Below, piece by piece: positions 1 to 6,523 of a stretch of 20,294 nucleotides of DNA (position 1 is the stretch's first letter; the number at the start of each line of letters is the position of its first letter). The notes below the pieces were generated by a model. That model was not told where the DNA came from and did no database searches. It saw only the letters and a list, made by a program, of their open reading frames with translations. Source of the DNA: an uncultured Collinsella sp. (GTDB lineage Bacteria > Actinomycetota > Coriobacteriia > Coriobacteriales > Coriobacteriaceae). A program made the position numbers and the translations under genes. The stretch spans positions 1 to 20,294 of the forward strand of contig CABUVF010000017.1 in NCBI GenBank assembly GCA_902494945.1, given 5' to 3'.

Positions 1-1217
1 ATGTAGCGGTTGGAAAGGTTCGCGGCGGCCTCGATAGCACCCTGCGTATAGCGCACATGGTGGTGCTCCTCGTAGCGCGGCTTGAGCGCGGTCAGGATCT
101 TGACCGTGTCCTCGACGCTCGGCTCCTCGACATCGATGGTCTGGAAGCGGCGCTCAAAGGCCGGATCTTTAGTGAGGTACTTACGGAACTCCTCGGCCGT
201 GGTGGCACCAATGATCTGGAAAGCACCGCGCGCGAGCACGGGCTTGAGCATAGAGCTCGCATCGATAGAACCCTCGGCAGAACCGGCACCGATGATGGTG
301 TGCATCTCGTCGATAAACAAGATGACGTCGTCGGCTTCGGTCGCCTCCTGGATCACGTTCTTGAGGCGCTCCTCAAACTCACCGCGATACTTGGCACCCG
401 CGACAAGACCCGGCAGATCGAGCGTCCAGATATTCTGGTTCATAAGATTCTCGGGCACATTGCCAGCAGCAATCTGCTGCGCCAGGCCCTCGACGATAGC
501 CGTCTTGCCCACGCCGGGATCGCCCAGGATAAGCGGATTGTTCTTGGTGCGGCGCGAAAGGATCTCCATCATGCGCTGGACTTCCTTTTCGCGGCCAATC
601 ACGGGATCGAGCTCGCCGTCGCGCGCCTTCTGCGTGAGGTTGGTGGCGAACTGCTTGAGCGTGTCGGTGCCGCCCCCCCTTTGCTGAGAGGCATCCGAGC
701 CGCTAAAGAACGGCAAGCCCGCACCGGGGCGACCGGCGCCGGCTCCGGCGAGCGGACGCTTCTTGTCCTGATCCTTGGCGGTGAGTTTCTCGATAGCCTT
801 TTTGATGGAGGCGGACGACACACCCAGGCGCATGAGGATGTCCATGGCCATGCCGTTGCCCTCTTCGACGATGCCGATCAGCAAGTGCTCGGTCGACACG
901 TAGGTCTGGTTGTTCTCACGCGCCACGCGGAAGGAGCGCTCCATCACGCTAATGACGAGCGGCGTAAAGGCAAGCTTGGCAGCCTCGGTCTCCTCGCTGG
1001 GCTCGGGAACCGTGGTCTGGACCTCTTTGAGGGTATCCATGATGTCGTCGTAGGAGATATCGAGCGAGCGCAGCGCCTCAGCGGCAATGCCCTCGTCCTC
1101 CTTGGCGAGCGCGAGCAACAGATGCTCGGTACCCACCTTATTTGAATGAAGATCGAGCGCCTCCTGCTTGGCCATGGACATGACCTTGCGCGCGCGATCG
1201 GTAAAACGGTCTAACAT
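1..1217 (-). CDS. clpC: ClpC-type AAA+ unfoldase of the Clp protease, N-terminal part (cut by window edge)
   Basis: Hexameric Clp/Hsp100 unfoldase that feeds substrates to ClpP in the cytoplasm. The 405 complete codons present start MLDRFTDRARKV and show the double Clp N-domain, with TEHLLL near residue 30 and TEHLLIG near residue 110. A Gly/Ala/Pro-rich linker follows, then the first AAA+ domain with Walker A GDPGVGKT (232-239) and Walker B LFIDE (300-304). The N-domain followed by a short linker fits ClpC better than ClpB, whose long middle domain would lie further on; the M-domain and second AAA+ domain are outside the window. The ATG at 1217-1215 is preceded by AGAGGA, six bases upstream. 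I see no CtsR- or HspR-type operator (from memory of their consensus). The reading frame is open to base 3 and ends in NLSNRY. Confidence 0.95.
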   Translation of the reverse strand, partial: MLDRFTDRARKVMSMAKQEALDLHSNKVGTEHLLLALAKEDEGIAAEALRSLDISYDDIMDTLKEVQTTVPEPSEETEAAKLAFTPLVISVMERSFRVARENNQTYVSTEHLLIGIVEEGNGMAMDILMRLGVSSASIKKAIEKLTAKDQDKKRPLAGAGAGRPGAGLPFFSGSDASQQRGGGTDTLKQFATNLTQKARDGELDPVIGREKEVQRMMEILSRRTKNNPLILGDPGVGKTAIVEGLAQQIAAGNVPENLMNQNIWTLDLPGLVAGAKYRGEFEERLKNVIQEATEADDVILFIDEMHTIIGAGSAEGSIDASSMLKPVLARGAFQIIGATTAEEFRKYLTKDPAFERRFQTIDVEEPSVEDTVKILTALKPRYEEHHHVRYTQGAIEAAANLSNRY

Positions 1218-1218
1218 G

Positions 1219-1241
1219 CTAGTTCCTCTTAGACGAGCTAG
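1219..1241 (-). promoter_or_regulatory. Imperfect palindrome over the clpC ribosome binding site
   Basis: CTAGTTCCTCT and AGACGAGCTAG flank one central base and match as inverted arms at 9 of 11 positions. On the minus-strand transcript the clpC Shine-Dalgarno AGAGGA lies in the 3' arm. Only about four plus two base pairs (with mismatches) can form around a 9-base loop. An A7 run precedes it on the minus strand, read as T7 on the plus strand. It may be a weak SD-masking element or chance. Confidence 0.3.
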
Positions 1242-1255
1242 TTTTTTTCAAACGC

Positions 1256-1280
1256 AAAGCGCCACTCGTGGCGGCGCTTT
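1256..1280 (-). promoter_or_regulatory. Hairpin in the clpC leader
   Basis: AAAGCGCC at 1256-1263 pairs with GGCGCTTT at 1273-1280. Neither strand has a T-run directly after the stem, so it is a poor intrinsic terminator. It falls between the possible clpC -10 element (1300-1305) and the start codon, so it would lie in the clpC 5' untranslated region. Confidence 0.4.
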
Positions 1281-1299
1281 GGTCTCTTTACCCATATGG

Positions 1300-1305
1300 A
1301 GTATA
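1300..1305 (-). promoter_or_regulatory. Possible -10 element for clpC
   Basis: The minus strand reads TATACT here, a near-consensus sigma-70 -10 hexamer about 85 bases upstream of the clpC ATG. I see no convincing -35 at 16-18 bases spacing, so the call rests on the -10 alone. Confidence 0.35.
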
Positions 1306-1390
1306 TGTTAACCGCTGGGGCCTTTTCCGCATGCAGCCATACGACAACGTCTACAAAAAAGGAATTGCCAGGTGCGTCTGCATCGGCCCA

Positions 1391-1487
1391 ACGAGCGTGG
1401 ATTTTCGGACACCCATTCCACGAGCGTGGATAATCTCCCGTTTTGAGCCCGTAAACAAGCCAAAAACGGGAGATTTTCCACGTTCAT
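1391..1487. repeat. Repeat cluster in the thrE-clpC gap: three CGTGGA motifs and a 20-bp inverted repeat
   Basis: ACGAGCGTGGAT occurs at 1391-1402 and again at 1420-1431. A third, inverted copy (minus strand ATGAACGTGGA) lies at 1477-1487. Copies two and three sit at the ends of a 20-bp inverted repeat, CGTGGATAATCTCCCGTTTT (1425-1444) against AAAACGGGAGATTTTCCACG (1463-1482), with one mismatch and an 18-base spacer. CCACGAGCGTGG at 1419-1430 is itself palindromic. There is no T-run, so it does not look like a normal terminator for the upstream thrE gene. The rest of the 1218-1516 gap holds only the clpC leader elements. Confidence 0.7.
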
Positions 1488-1516
1488 GTTTTGCGGATCA
1501 GTTTCATTTGCACCAA

Positions 1517-3085
1517 TTAGCTGGTGTGGCGCCAGCGAGGGTCGGTGAGCGTACGCGCCACACCCAGGCCAACGGGCAAAAACGCCACGATGAGCACTGC
1601 ACGCACAAACCAGCCGAGCATATTGACCGTGTCGAATGTGCACATGTAATACATCGAGCGATACAGATACAAGCCCGGCACCATAATGACAATCGATGGC
1701 ACCGTGAGGGCGATACGTGGGTAGGTGAGCTTGATTTCGGCTAAGCTCGCGAGCAGCCCCGATACCAGCGCGCCAATAAACGCTGCCGCCTCGGGAGGCA
1801 TACCTACGCTCAGGCCCAGGAAGGGAAACAGCGCCGGCGCATCGACGAGCGTAAGGCGCAAGGTATTGGACACGGCGCCGATCAGCCCAGCTGCCGCGGC
1901 CATCTTTACCGGGCTGTTGAACATCACCGAGAAGCCGAATACGCCAACGAAGCTCATCACCACGCGCAGGAGCGTAAGGGCAAGCGGCGAAAGGCCGAGC
2001 GGAGCAAAATCATCCGGTGCCAGCCCCACACACTCGGCAACCATCCAGCCCACAAGGGTCGCCATCACAATAATCGACACGGCATACGAAAGACGCTCAA
2101 TGCCGCTTCGCATATCGAGCTTAGCGATGTCGAGGCCTGCCGTAATGAGGGGAAAGCCGGGAATCACAAAGAGCATGGCGCCGATATAGCCTTCTTGGTG
2201 CGACATTGCCCCCGGTACGACCTGGCCAAGGCCGAGCAATGCCAGCAGATACGAAACGCAAGCGAGCGCAACGCCAATCGTCAGCGCGCTAAACTGGCCA
2301 AGACCCTGCTTGAGAATATGAGAGCGAGCAAAGTTGCCAACACCAGCGCCTACGAATGTGCAGGCCATCTCGATAGGGCCGCCGCCGAGCAAAAAGACGA
2401 AGGCGCCGCAAGCACAAGCTGCCGCAAGGCCCTGTTGCCAGGGAGAGTAATCGGGTTTTGAACTCTCAACGGTCTTGAGCATCTCGTGGTATTCGTGCAC
2501 GGTAAACCGGCGCCCATACGTCTCGATTTCCTTTAGGAAGCTCTCCATCATCCAAATGCGATGGGTATTGACTCCCGTTGTGGGCAGGCTGACAACCTCG
2601 TTAAAGCAGTGGCCATCTTCGATGCAGGTGCACTCAAACGACAGAAGACTTAAGTCAACGTGGACGGTGACACCGAGTACGGCGGCAACGCGATTCATGG
2701 TATCGCGTACACGCCAGGCACCCGTTCCGCTCGCGAGCATAAGCATACCGGTGCGGCAGATGATGGATGACTTATCGGTGAGCGGCGCATCGACGGCAAG
2801 CTCATCGCCTGCCGTCACGATCTGGTGCCAGTCTGTTTTCATATGGAGTGCGCCGGCACGAACACCGTGGTGCATGGGGGCTCTCGAAAGCAGCGAGTCA
2901 AGGCGCGAAGACTGTGGGGGCTCCGTTGATTCGTCCTCAACCTCATCAGTCTCTTCATCGACCAGATCAAATGAGTCAAGCGATGCCGGCTCGCGACGAT
3001 CGATTAGCTCCTCATCCTCATCGTCAAAGTAATTGAACTGATCGAGCATGTCCTCTTCGATTGCACGCTCGCTCGCGTCGTCCAT
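1517..3085 (-). CDS. ThrE-family threonine/serine exporter, both domains in one chain
   Basis: Integral membrane protein of 522 residues related to Corynebacterium ThrE, predicted to export small amino acids such as threonine or serine by proton-driven transport. Residues 1-65 form a very acidic, hydrophilic tail. Residues ~70-200 form the cytoplasmic part of the ThrE domain. Hydrophobic segments then run from ~217 to the end, with the family signatures VIPGFPLITAGLDI (307-320) and VPGLYLYRSMY (469-479). The second signature marks the ThrE_2-like half, which in many bacteria is a separate protein. The ATG at 3085 has GGGAG seven to eight bases upstream. The gene appears monocistronic, with hairpins on the upstream side and the repeat cluster downstream. 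The substrate is inferred from the family only. Confidence 0.88.
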   Translation of the reverse strand: MDDASERAIEEDMLDQFNYFDDEDEELIDRREPASLDSFDLVDEETDEVEDESTEPPQSSRLDSLLSRAPMHHGVRAGALHMKTDWHQIVTAGDELAVDAPLTDKSSIICRTGMLMLASGTGAWRVRDTMNRVAAVLGVTVHVDLSLLSFECTCIEDGHCFNEVVSLPTTGVNTHRIWMMESFLKEIETYGRRFTVHEYHEMLKTVESSKPDYSPWQQGLAAACACGAFVFLLGGGPIEMACTFVGAGVGNFARSHILKQGLGQFSALTIGVALACVSYLLALLGLGQVVPGAMSHQEGYIGAMLFVIPGFPLITAGLDIAKLDMRSGIERLSYAVSIIVMATLVGWMVAECVGLAPDDFAPLGLSPLALTLLRVVMSFVGVFGFSVMFNSPVKMAAAAGLIGAVSNTLRLTLVDAPALFPFLGLSVGMPPEAAAFIGALVSGLLASLAEIKLTYPRIALTVPSIVIMVPGLYLYRSMYYMCTFDTVNMLGWFVRAVLIVAFLPVGLGVARTLTDPRWRHTS

Positions 3086-3153
3086 ATAGACGCTCCCTTC
3101 CTACCGACTAACCCCCATCCTAGGCAGCAACGGCTAAAGGAAACATAAAAGAG

Positions 3154-3188
3154 ACGGCTGTCATGCGAGCCATGTGCTCAACAGCCGT
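3154..3188 (-). terminator. Hairpin upstream of thrE, possible second terminator
   Basis: ACGGCTGT (3154-3161) pairs with ACAGCCGT (3181-3188) across a 19-base loop. On the minus strand the stem is followed by TCTTTTATGTTTCC, a T-rich but broken tract. It could back up the stronger hairpin at 3308-3348 or lie in the thrE leader. Confidence 0.4.
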
Positions 3189-3307
3189 TGGGCAGTCGTT
3201 TAAGAACGTCCCCAATGACTACATCGATGTTCTAAGTGTCAACCAAGTCAACGCCGCAGGTAGAGGACGGACAGCAAGCGACGTCCAGGGCGAACAAGTT
3301 GGCATGA

Positions 3308-3348
3308 AAAAGGCAAGGCATAGACCTTCTGGTCATGCCTTACCTTTT
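3308..3348 (-). terminator. Strong hairpin terminator downstream of lysS, possibly bidirectional
   Basis: AAAAGGCAAGGCAT pairs with ATGCCTTACCTTTT with one G-T wobble, and an inner GACC/GGTC stem extends it. The minus strand runs into TTTTT directly after the stem, as an intrinsic terminator should. It is the first good terminator after lysS, 167 bases past its stop, so both palindromic repeat units between them should be transcribed as the lysS 3' untranslated region. Confidence 0.7.
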
Positions 3349-3352
3349 GAAT

Positions 3353-3419
3353 GACAAATTGTCGCCCTGGGCGGCGCGCAGCGTCAACTGGTTACGCGGG
3401 TTGGTAAACCCGCGTAACC
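3353..3419. repeat. Palindromic repeat unit A, downstream of lysS
   Basis: Arms GGTTACGCGGGTT (3390-3402) and AACCCGCGTAACC (3407-3419) form a perfect 13-bp stem with loop GGTA. The flank (ATTGTC at 3358, CGCAGCGTC at 3377, GTTACGCGG at 3391) matches unit B with a constant offset of 94 bases, so the two are an imperfect tandem duplication. On the minus strand the stem reads as LRGFTNPRN (3417-3391), and that frame continues to a TAA at 3342-3340. The stem is not followed by a T-run. Confidence 0.8.
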
Positions 3420-3446
3420 ACCTAGGTCGCGCCCTTGAAGTTGAAC

Positions 3447-3511
3447 GTCAGATTGTCCAAATGCGGCCCGCGCAGCGTCGAGCCGTTACGCGGTTCGTAG
3501 AACCGCGTAAC
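3447..3511. repeat. Palindromic repeat unit B, three bases after the lysS stop
   Basis: Arms GTTACGCGGTT (3485-3495) and AACCGCGTAAC (3501-3511) form an 11-bp stem with loop CGTAG. It is the 94-bp offset partner of unit A and shares the blocks ATTGTC (3452) and CGCAGCGTC (3471). Read on from lysS past its TAA, the unit is open in the same frame for 30 codons, including VTRFYEPRN over the stem, to a TAG at 3424-3422. No T-run follows the stem. Confidence 0.8.
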
Positions 3512-3514
3512 TAG

Positions 3515-5479
3515 TTAGTACATCTTTGCGCCGGCGGGGATGGAAGCGTCGAGCTGGATCAGATTGAGACGCTCCTCGCCCTCCTCCTCGTGGATGGCAC
3601 TGATGAGCATGCCACAGCTGGGGATGCCCATCATCTTACGCGGAGGCAGATTGGTGATGGCGAGCAGGGTCTTGCCGACCAGGTCCTCGGGCTCATAGTA
3701 GGCATGGATGCCGGAGAGGATGGTGCGGTCGGTACCGGTACCGTCGTCGAGCGTAAAGTTCAGCAGCTTCTTGGACTTCTTGACGGCCTCGCATGCCTTG
3801 ACCTTCACAGCGCGGAAATCGCTCTTGGAGAAGGTATCAAAGTCGACGAACTCCTCGAACAGCGGCTCAACGGCAATCTTAGAGTAATCGAGCGTGGGCT
3901 TAAGCGACTTAACGAACGGGCTCGCGGCGTTGCCGGCCTCTGCAGCCTTGGCGGCAGCGGCACCGGACTGGAAACCCTTCTCGGGCTTCATGTGCGGGAA
4001 CAGCAGTACGTCGCGGATAGAAGCCTGGTTGGTGAGCAGCATGACCACGCGGTCGATACCGATGCCGATGCCGCCCGCGGGAGGCATACCGTACTCGAGG
4101 GCGCGCACGTAATCCTCGTCGTACTCCATGGCCTCGTCGTCGCCGCCAGCCTTCTCGGCCATCTGAGCGGCAAAGCGCTCGGCCTGGTCGACCGGGTCGT
4201 TGAGCTCGGAGAACGCGTTGGCGTACTCGTGGCCGGCGATAACCAGCTCAAAGCGGTGCGTCAGGCGCGGGTCGTCCTCAAAACGCTTGGCGAGCGGGCT
4301 GACCTCGATGGGATAATCGCACACGAAGGTCGGGTTGACGATGGTGTCCTCGCCCAGCTCATCGTAAATCTCGGCGATGATCTTACCAGCAGTCCACTCG
4401 GGCTTAATCTCCAGGCCCTTCTCGCGCGCGGCGGCAGCAAGCTCCTCGACCGGCGTGTCGATGGTGACCTGCTTGCCGAGCACGTCGGAGACGATGTCGG
4501 TCATGGGACGGCTGGCCCACTCACCAGAAAGGTCGATGGTCTGGCCCTGGTACTCGATGACCTCGGGGTTGCCGATGGCCTTGTTAGCCGCCTTAATGAC
4601 ACCCTGGGCGAGCGCCTTCATACCCTCGAGGTCGGAGAAGGCACGGTAGGCCTCCATCGTGGTGAACTCGGGATTGTGGGTAAGGTCCATGCCCTCGTTA
4701 CGGAAGATACGGCCGATCTCGAACACGCGCTCAAAACCGCCGACGATGCAGCGCTTGAGGTGCAGCTCGGTAGCAATGCGCAGGTAGCACTCCTGATCGA
4801 GCGCGTTGAAGTGCGTGATGAACGGCTTGGCAGTAGCGCCGCCCTGGATGGTCTGCAGGATGGGGGTCTCGACCTCCATGTAGCCGTCGGACTCCATAAA
4901 ACGACGGAAGGTGGAGAGAATCTGCGAACGCTTACGGAAGGTCTCGCGAACGTCGTCGTTGGCGATCAGGTCGACATAGCGCTGGCGATAGCGGGTCTCC
5001 TTGTCGGAGAGGCCGTGGAACTTCTCGGGCAGCGGACGAACGGCCTTGGCAAGCAGGGTCGCACTCTTAGGGGCAACGGAAAGCTGGCCGCGCTGGGTGC
5101 GCACGACCACGCCGGTCACGCCCAGGATATCGCCAAGGTCGAGGGCCTTGAGCGTGTTCCAAGCGGTCTCGTCCATGTCATTGATGCGGCAGAACAGCTG
5201 AATCTCGGCAGTCGCATCGCGCACGACGATGAACATAATCTTGCCCTGACCGCGCTTGGCGACCACACGGCCGGCGATCTTCACGACGTCCTCGGTGTCC
5301 TCGCCATCGGCAAGCTCGGCATACTTAGCCTCGATATCGGCAACGTAGTCCTCAAGCTCAGAGTGCTCGGGATAGGGGTTCTGGCCCGCCTCGAACAGGG
5401 CGGCGCGCTTGGCCAGGCGGGTGGCGCGCTCGTCGTTGAGCGTCGATGCCTGATCTGCGGCGTTCTGGTTCTCTGCCAT
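3515..5479 (-). CDS. lysS: Lysyl-tRNA synthetase, class II, with C-terminal tRNA-binding domain
   Basis: Charges tRNA-Lys with lysine in the cytoplasm. The 654-residue protein has an OB-fold anticodon-binding domain at about 65-150. The class II core carries motif 2 around FEIGRIFRNEGMDLTHNPEF (253-272) and motif 3 around GIGIGIDRVVML (470-481). Bacterial LysRS is usually near 500 residues. Here an Ala-rich linker (~505-520) leads to a second OB-fold-like domain at ~540-654, with SKSDFRAVKV and LPPRKMMGIPSCGMLIS, the pattern of the EMAPII/Trbp111 domain seen at the C-terminus of many MetRS. The ATG at 5479 has GAGGAG seven bases upstream. greA precedes it; a terminator-like hairpin sits between them. 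Two palindromic repeat units follow the stop. Confidence 0.97.
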   Translation of the reverse strand: MAENQNAADQASTLNDERATRLAKRAALFEAGQNPYPEHSELEDYVADIEAKYAELADGEDTEDVVKIAGRVVAKRGQGKIMFIVVRDATAEIQLFCRINDMDETAWNTLKALDLGDILGVTGVVVRTQRGQLSVAPKSATLLAKAVRPLPEKFHGLSDKETRYRQRYVDLIANDDVRETFRKRSQILSTFRRFMESDGYMEVETPILQTIQGGATAKPFITHFNALDQECYLRIATELHLKRCIVGGFERVFEIGRIFRNEGMDLTHNPEFTTMEAYRAFSDLEGMKALAQGVIKAANKAIGNPEVIEYQGQTIDLSGEWASRPMTDIVSDVLGKQVTIDTPVEELAAAAREKGLEIKPEWTAGKIIAEIYDELGEDTIVNPTFVCDYPIEVSPLAKRFEDDPRLTHRFELVIAGHEYANAFSELNDPVDQAERFAAQMAEKAGGDDEAMEYDEDYVRALEYGMPPAGGIGIGIDRVVMLLTNQASIRDVLLFPHMKPEKGFQSGAAAAKAAEAGNAASPFVKSLKPTLDYSKIAVEPLFEEFVDFDTFSKSDFRAVKVKACEAVKKSKKLLNFTLDDGTGTDRTILSGIHAYYEPEDLVGKTLLAITNLPPRKMMGIPSCGMLISAIHEEEGEERLNLIQLDASIPAGAKMY

Positions 5480-5501
5480 AAGTTAACTCCTCAAACTAAA
5501 A

Positions 5502-5530
5502 CGCTCCCCAGGATTCGGTCCCAGGGAGCG
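5502..5530 (-). terminator. Terminator-like hairpin between greA and lysS
   Basis: CGCTCCC (5502-5508) pairs with GGGAGCG (5524-5530) around a 15-base loop. On the minus strand it is followed by TTTTAGTTT, a short T-rich tract. The lysS Shine-Dalgarno (GAGGAG, 5492-5487) begins only nine bases past the stem. It may end greA transcripts, act as a leader attenuator for lysS, or allow partial read-through. Confidence 0.55.
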
Positions 5531-5558
5531 AAAACATACCTTTACGCGGGACCGTGGT

Positions 5559-6029
5559 CTAGCGTGCAATCTTGGCGATGGTGTAGACGCGGGTCTTGCC
5601 GGAAGGCGTAACGACCTCGACGGAGTCGCCCTCGCCGTGACCGATGATGGCGTGGCCGACCGGAGACTCGTTGGAAATCTTGTGCTCGAGCGAGTTGGTC
5701 TCGGTGGTACCGACGAGCGTGACTTCCATGACCTCACCGTTGGGATCAATCAGAGAAACGGTGGAACCGATGGAGACGGTCAGATCACCTGTGGTGGCAG
5801 CAACCTGAGCGTTGGCAAGGATGGCCTGGATCTCGGCAATACGAGCGGCGTTCTGGGCCTGCTTGTCCTTAGCGGCGTCGTACTCGGAGTTCTCCGAAAG
5901 GTCGCCGAACGCGCGGGCTTCCTTGATGTCCTCGACGATCTCCTTGGCGTAATCGCCCTCACGCCAAGCGAGCTCCTCGACGAGCTTCTGGCGGCCCTCA
6001 GCGGTCAGTACGATCTGGCTTGCGTCCAT
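5559..6029 (-). CDS. greA: Transcript cleavage factor GreA
   Basis: Binds the secondary channel of RNA polymerase and stimulates cleavage of backtracked RNA. The protein has 156 residues, the normal family size. An N-terminal coiled coil (~10-75) carries the tip signature ARAFGDLSENSEYDAAKD (~38-55), including the acidic D43 and E46 that hold the catalytic metal. The C-terminal globular domain ends with SPVGHAIIGHGEGDSVEV. The frame is open ten codons further upstream, but the ATG at 6029 has GGGGAG eight bases upstream and gives the usual MDASQIVLTAEG start. It lies between the tatA terminator and lysS, so it should have its own promoter. A TTGACA sits at 6070-6065, but the -10 would fall on the ribosome site, so I do not call it. 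Confidence 0.95.
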   Translation of the reverse strand: MDASQIVLTAEGRQKLVEELAWREGDYAKEIVEDIKEARAFGDLSENSEYDAAKDKQAQNAARIAEIQAILANAQVAATTGDLTVSIGSTVSLIDPNGEVMEVTLVGTTETNSLEHKISNESPVGHAIIGHGEGDSVEVVTPSGKTRVYTIAKIAR

Positions 6030-6082
6030 ACGGATATCTCCCCAACTCTGATCAAACAATCAACTGTCAACAAAACGAAAAA

Positions 6083-6110
6083 GACCGGCTAGCCTGCGGG
6101 CAAGCCGGTC
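6083..6110 (-). terminator. Terminator after tatA
   Basis: GACCGGCT (6083-6090) pairs with AGCCGGTC (6103-6110). The minus strand then reads TTTTTCGTTTTGTT. This is a good intrinsic terminator 26 bases past the tatA stop codon. Confidence 0.8.
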
Positions 6111-6135
6111 AGGTGCTCACCCCAAAGGGATGGGA

Positions 6136-6411
6136 CTACTCTGCGTCCGCGTCGCTGTCCTCTGCCTGCTTCTTCTTGGCAGCAGCGAGCTTGGCCTCGA
6201 GCTCAGCGATCTCCTTGTCCTCCTCGGACTGCTCGACCACGACCTCCTCGGCCTGCTTGGTCTCGGCCTTATCGTCGCCCTCCATACCCTCGCGGATATT
6301 CTTGACGGTAGAGCCGAGGGACTTGCCGAGCTTCGGCAGGTTCTTGGGCCCGAAGATAATCAGGACAACGACGAGAATAATGATGAGCTCAGGAGCCCTC
6401 AGTCCAAACAT
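6136..6411 (-). CDS. tatA: Sec-independent translocase component TatA
   Basis: Small membrane protein of 91 residues that forms the pore-like part of the twin-arginine translocase. It starts MFGLRAPELIIILVVVLIIF, a single N-terminal membrane helix. The conserved FGPKNLPKLGKSLG hinge and amphipathic helix follow at ~20-45, then a charged, Glu/Lys/Ala-rich tail. The frame is open upstream through the tRNA-Pro region, but the ATG at 6411 has GGAGG six bases upstream and gives the family N-terminus. It stands alone between two terminators with its own strong promoter; no tatC is in the window. Confidence 0.93.
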   Translation of the reverse strand: MFGLRAPELIIILVVVLIIFGPKNLPKLGKSLGSTVKNIREGMEGDDKAETKQAEEVVVEQSEEDKEIAELEAKLAAAKKKQAEDSDADAE

Positions 6412-6447
6412 GTAGACCTCCACAATACAGCGAGACAAGCTCGAATG

Positions 6448-6476
6448 AGTATACCGCGGGTATCGCGGTATCACAA
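6448..6476 (-). promoter_or_regulatory. tatA promoter with a palindromic candidate operator
   Basis: The minus strand has TTGTGA (-35, 6476-6471) and TATACT (-10, 6453-6448) separated by 17 bases, a near-consensus sigma-70 promoter. The spacer is covered by an inverted repeat, ATACCGCG (6451-6458) and CGCGGTAT (6464-6471) with a 5-base centre, which overlaps the ends of both hexamers. That position suits a repressor or a spacer-distorting activator. Confidence 0.65.
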
Positions 6477-6491
6477 CAATAGCTAAAAAAA

Positions 6492-6512
6492 GGGACCGCA
6501 AGAAGCGGTCCC
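6492..6512 (-). terminator. Terminator after tRNA-Pro
   Basis: GGGACCGC (6492-6499) and GCGGTCCC (6505-6512) form a perfect 8-bp stem with loop AAGAA. The minus strand continues into TTTTTTT. It lies 11 bases past the encoded CCA of tRNA-Pro. Confidence 0.9.
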
Positions 6513-6523
6513 TCCTCATGCTC

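Noticed and set aside
57..1145. Long plus-strand open frame opposite clpC
   Set aside because: It is the antisense shadow of a clear ClpC frame with Walker motifs; GC-rich DNA commonly leaves such frames open.
1308..1643. Minus-strand 111-codon frame over the end of thrE and the following gap
   Set aside because: It overlaps thrE in another frame, passes through the inverted repeat, and has no family resemblance.
3163..3354. 63-codon plus-strand frame in the lysS-thrE gap
   Set aside because: It runs through two hairpins, has no ribosome site or recognisable protein pattern, and is better explained by repeats.
3390..3511. The GTTACGCGG palindromes as ordinary terminators
   Set aside because: Neither strand has a T-run after the stems; the hairpin at 3308-3348 is the better terminator.
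5480..5558. T-box riboswitch ahead of lysS
   Set aside because: The gap is only 79 bases and lacks a T-box sequence or specifier stem.
3590..5611. 673-codon plus-strand open frame
   Set aside because: Antisense to lysS and greA along its whole length, low-complexity Leu/Gly/Val composition and no domain pattern.
6065..6070. TTGACA as the greA -35 element
   Set aside because: A matching -10 would overlap the greA ribosome site and place the start at or past the ATG.
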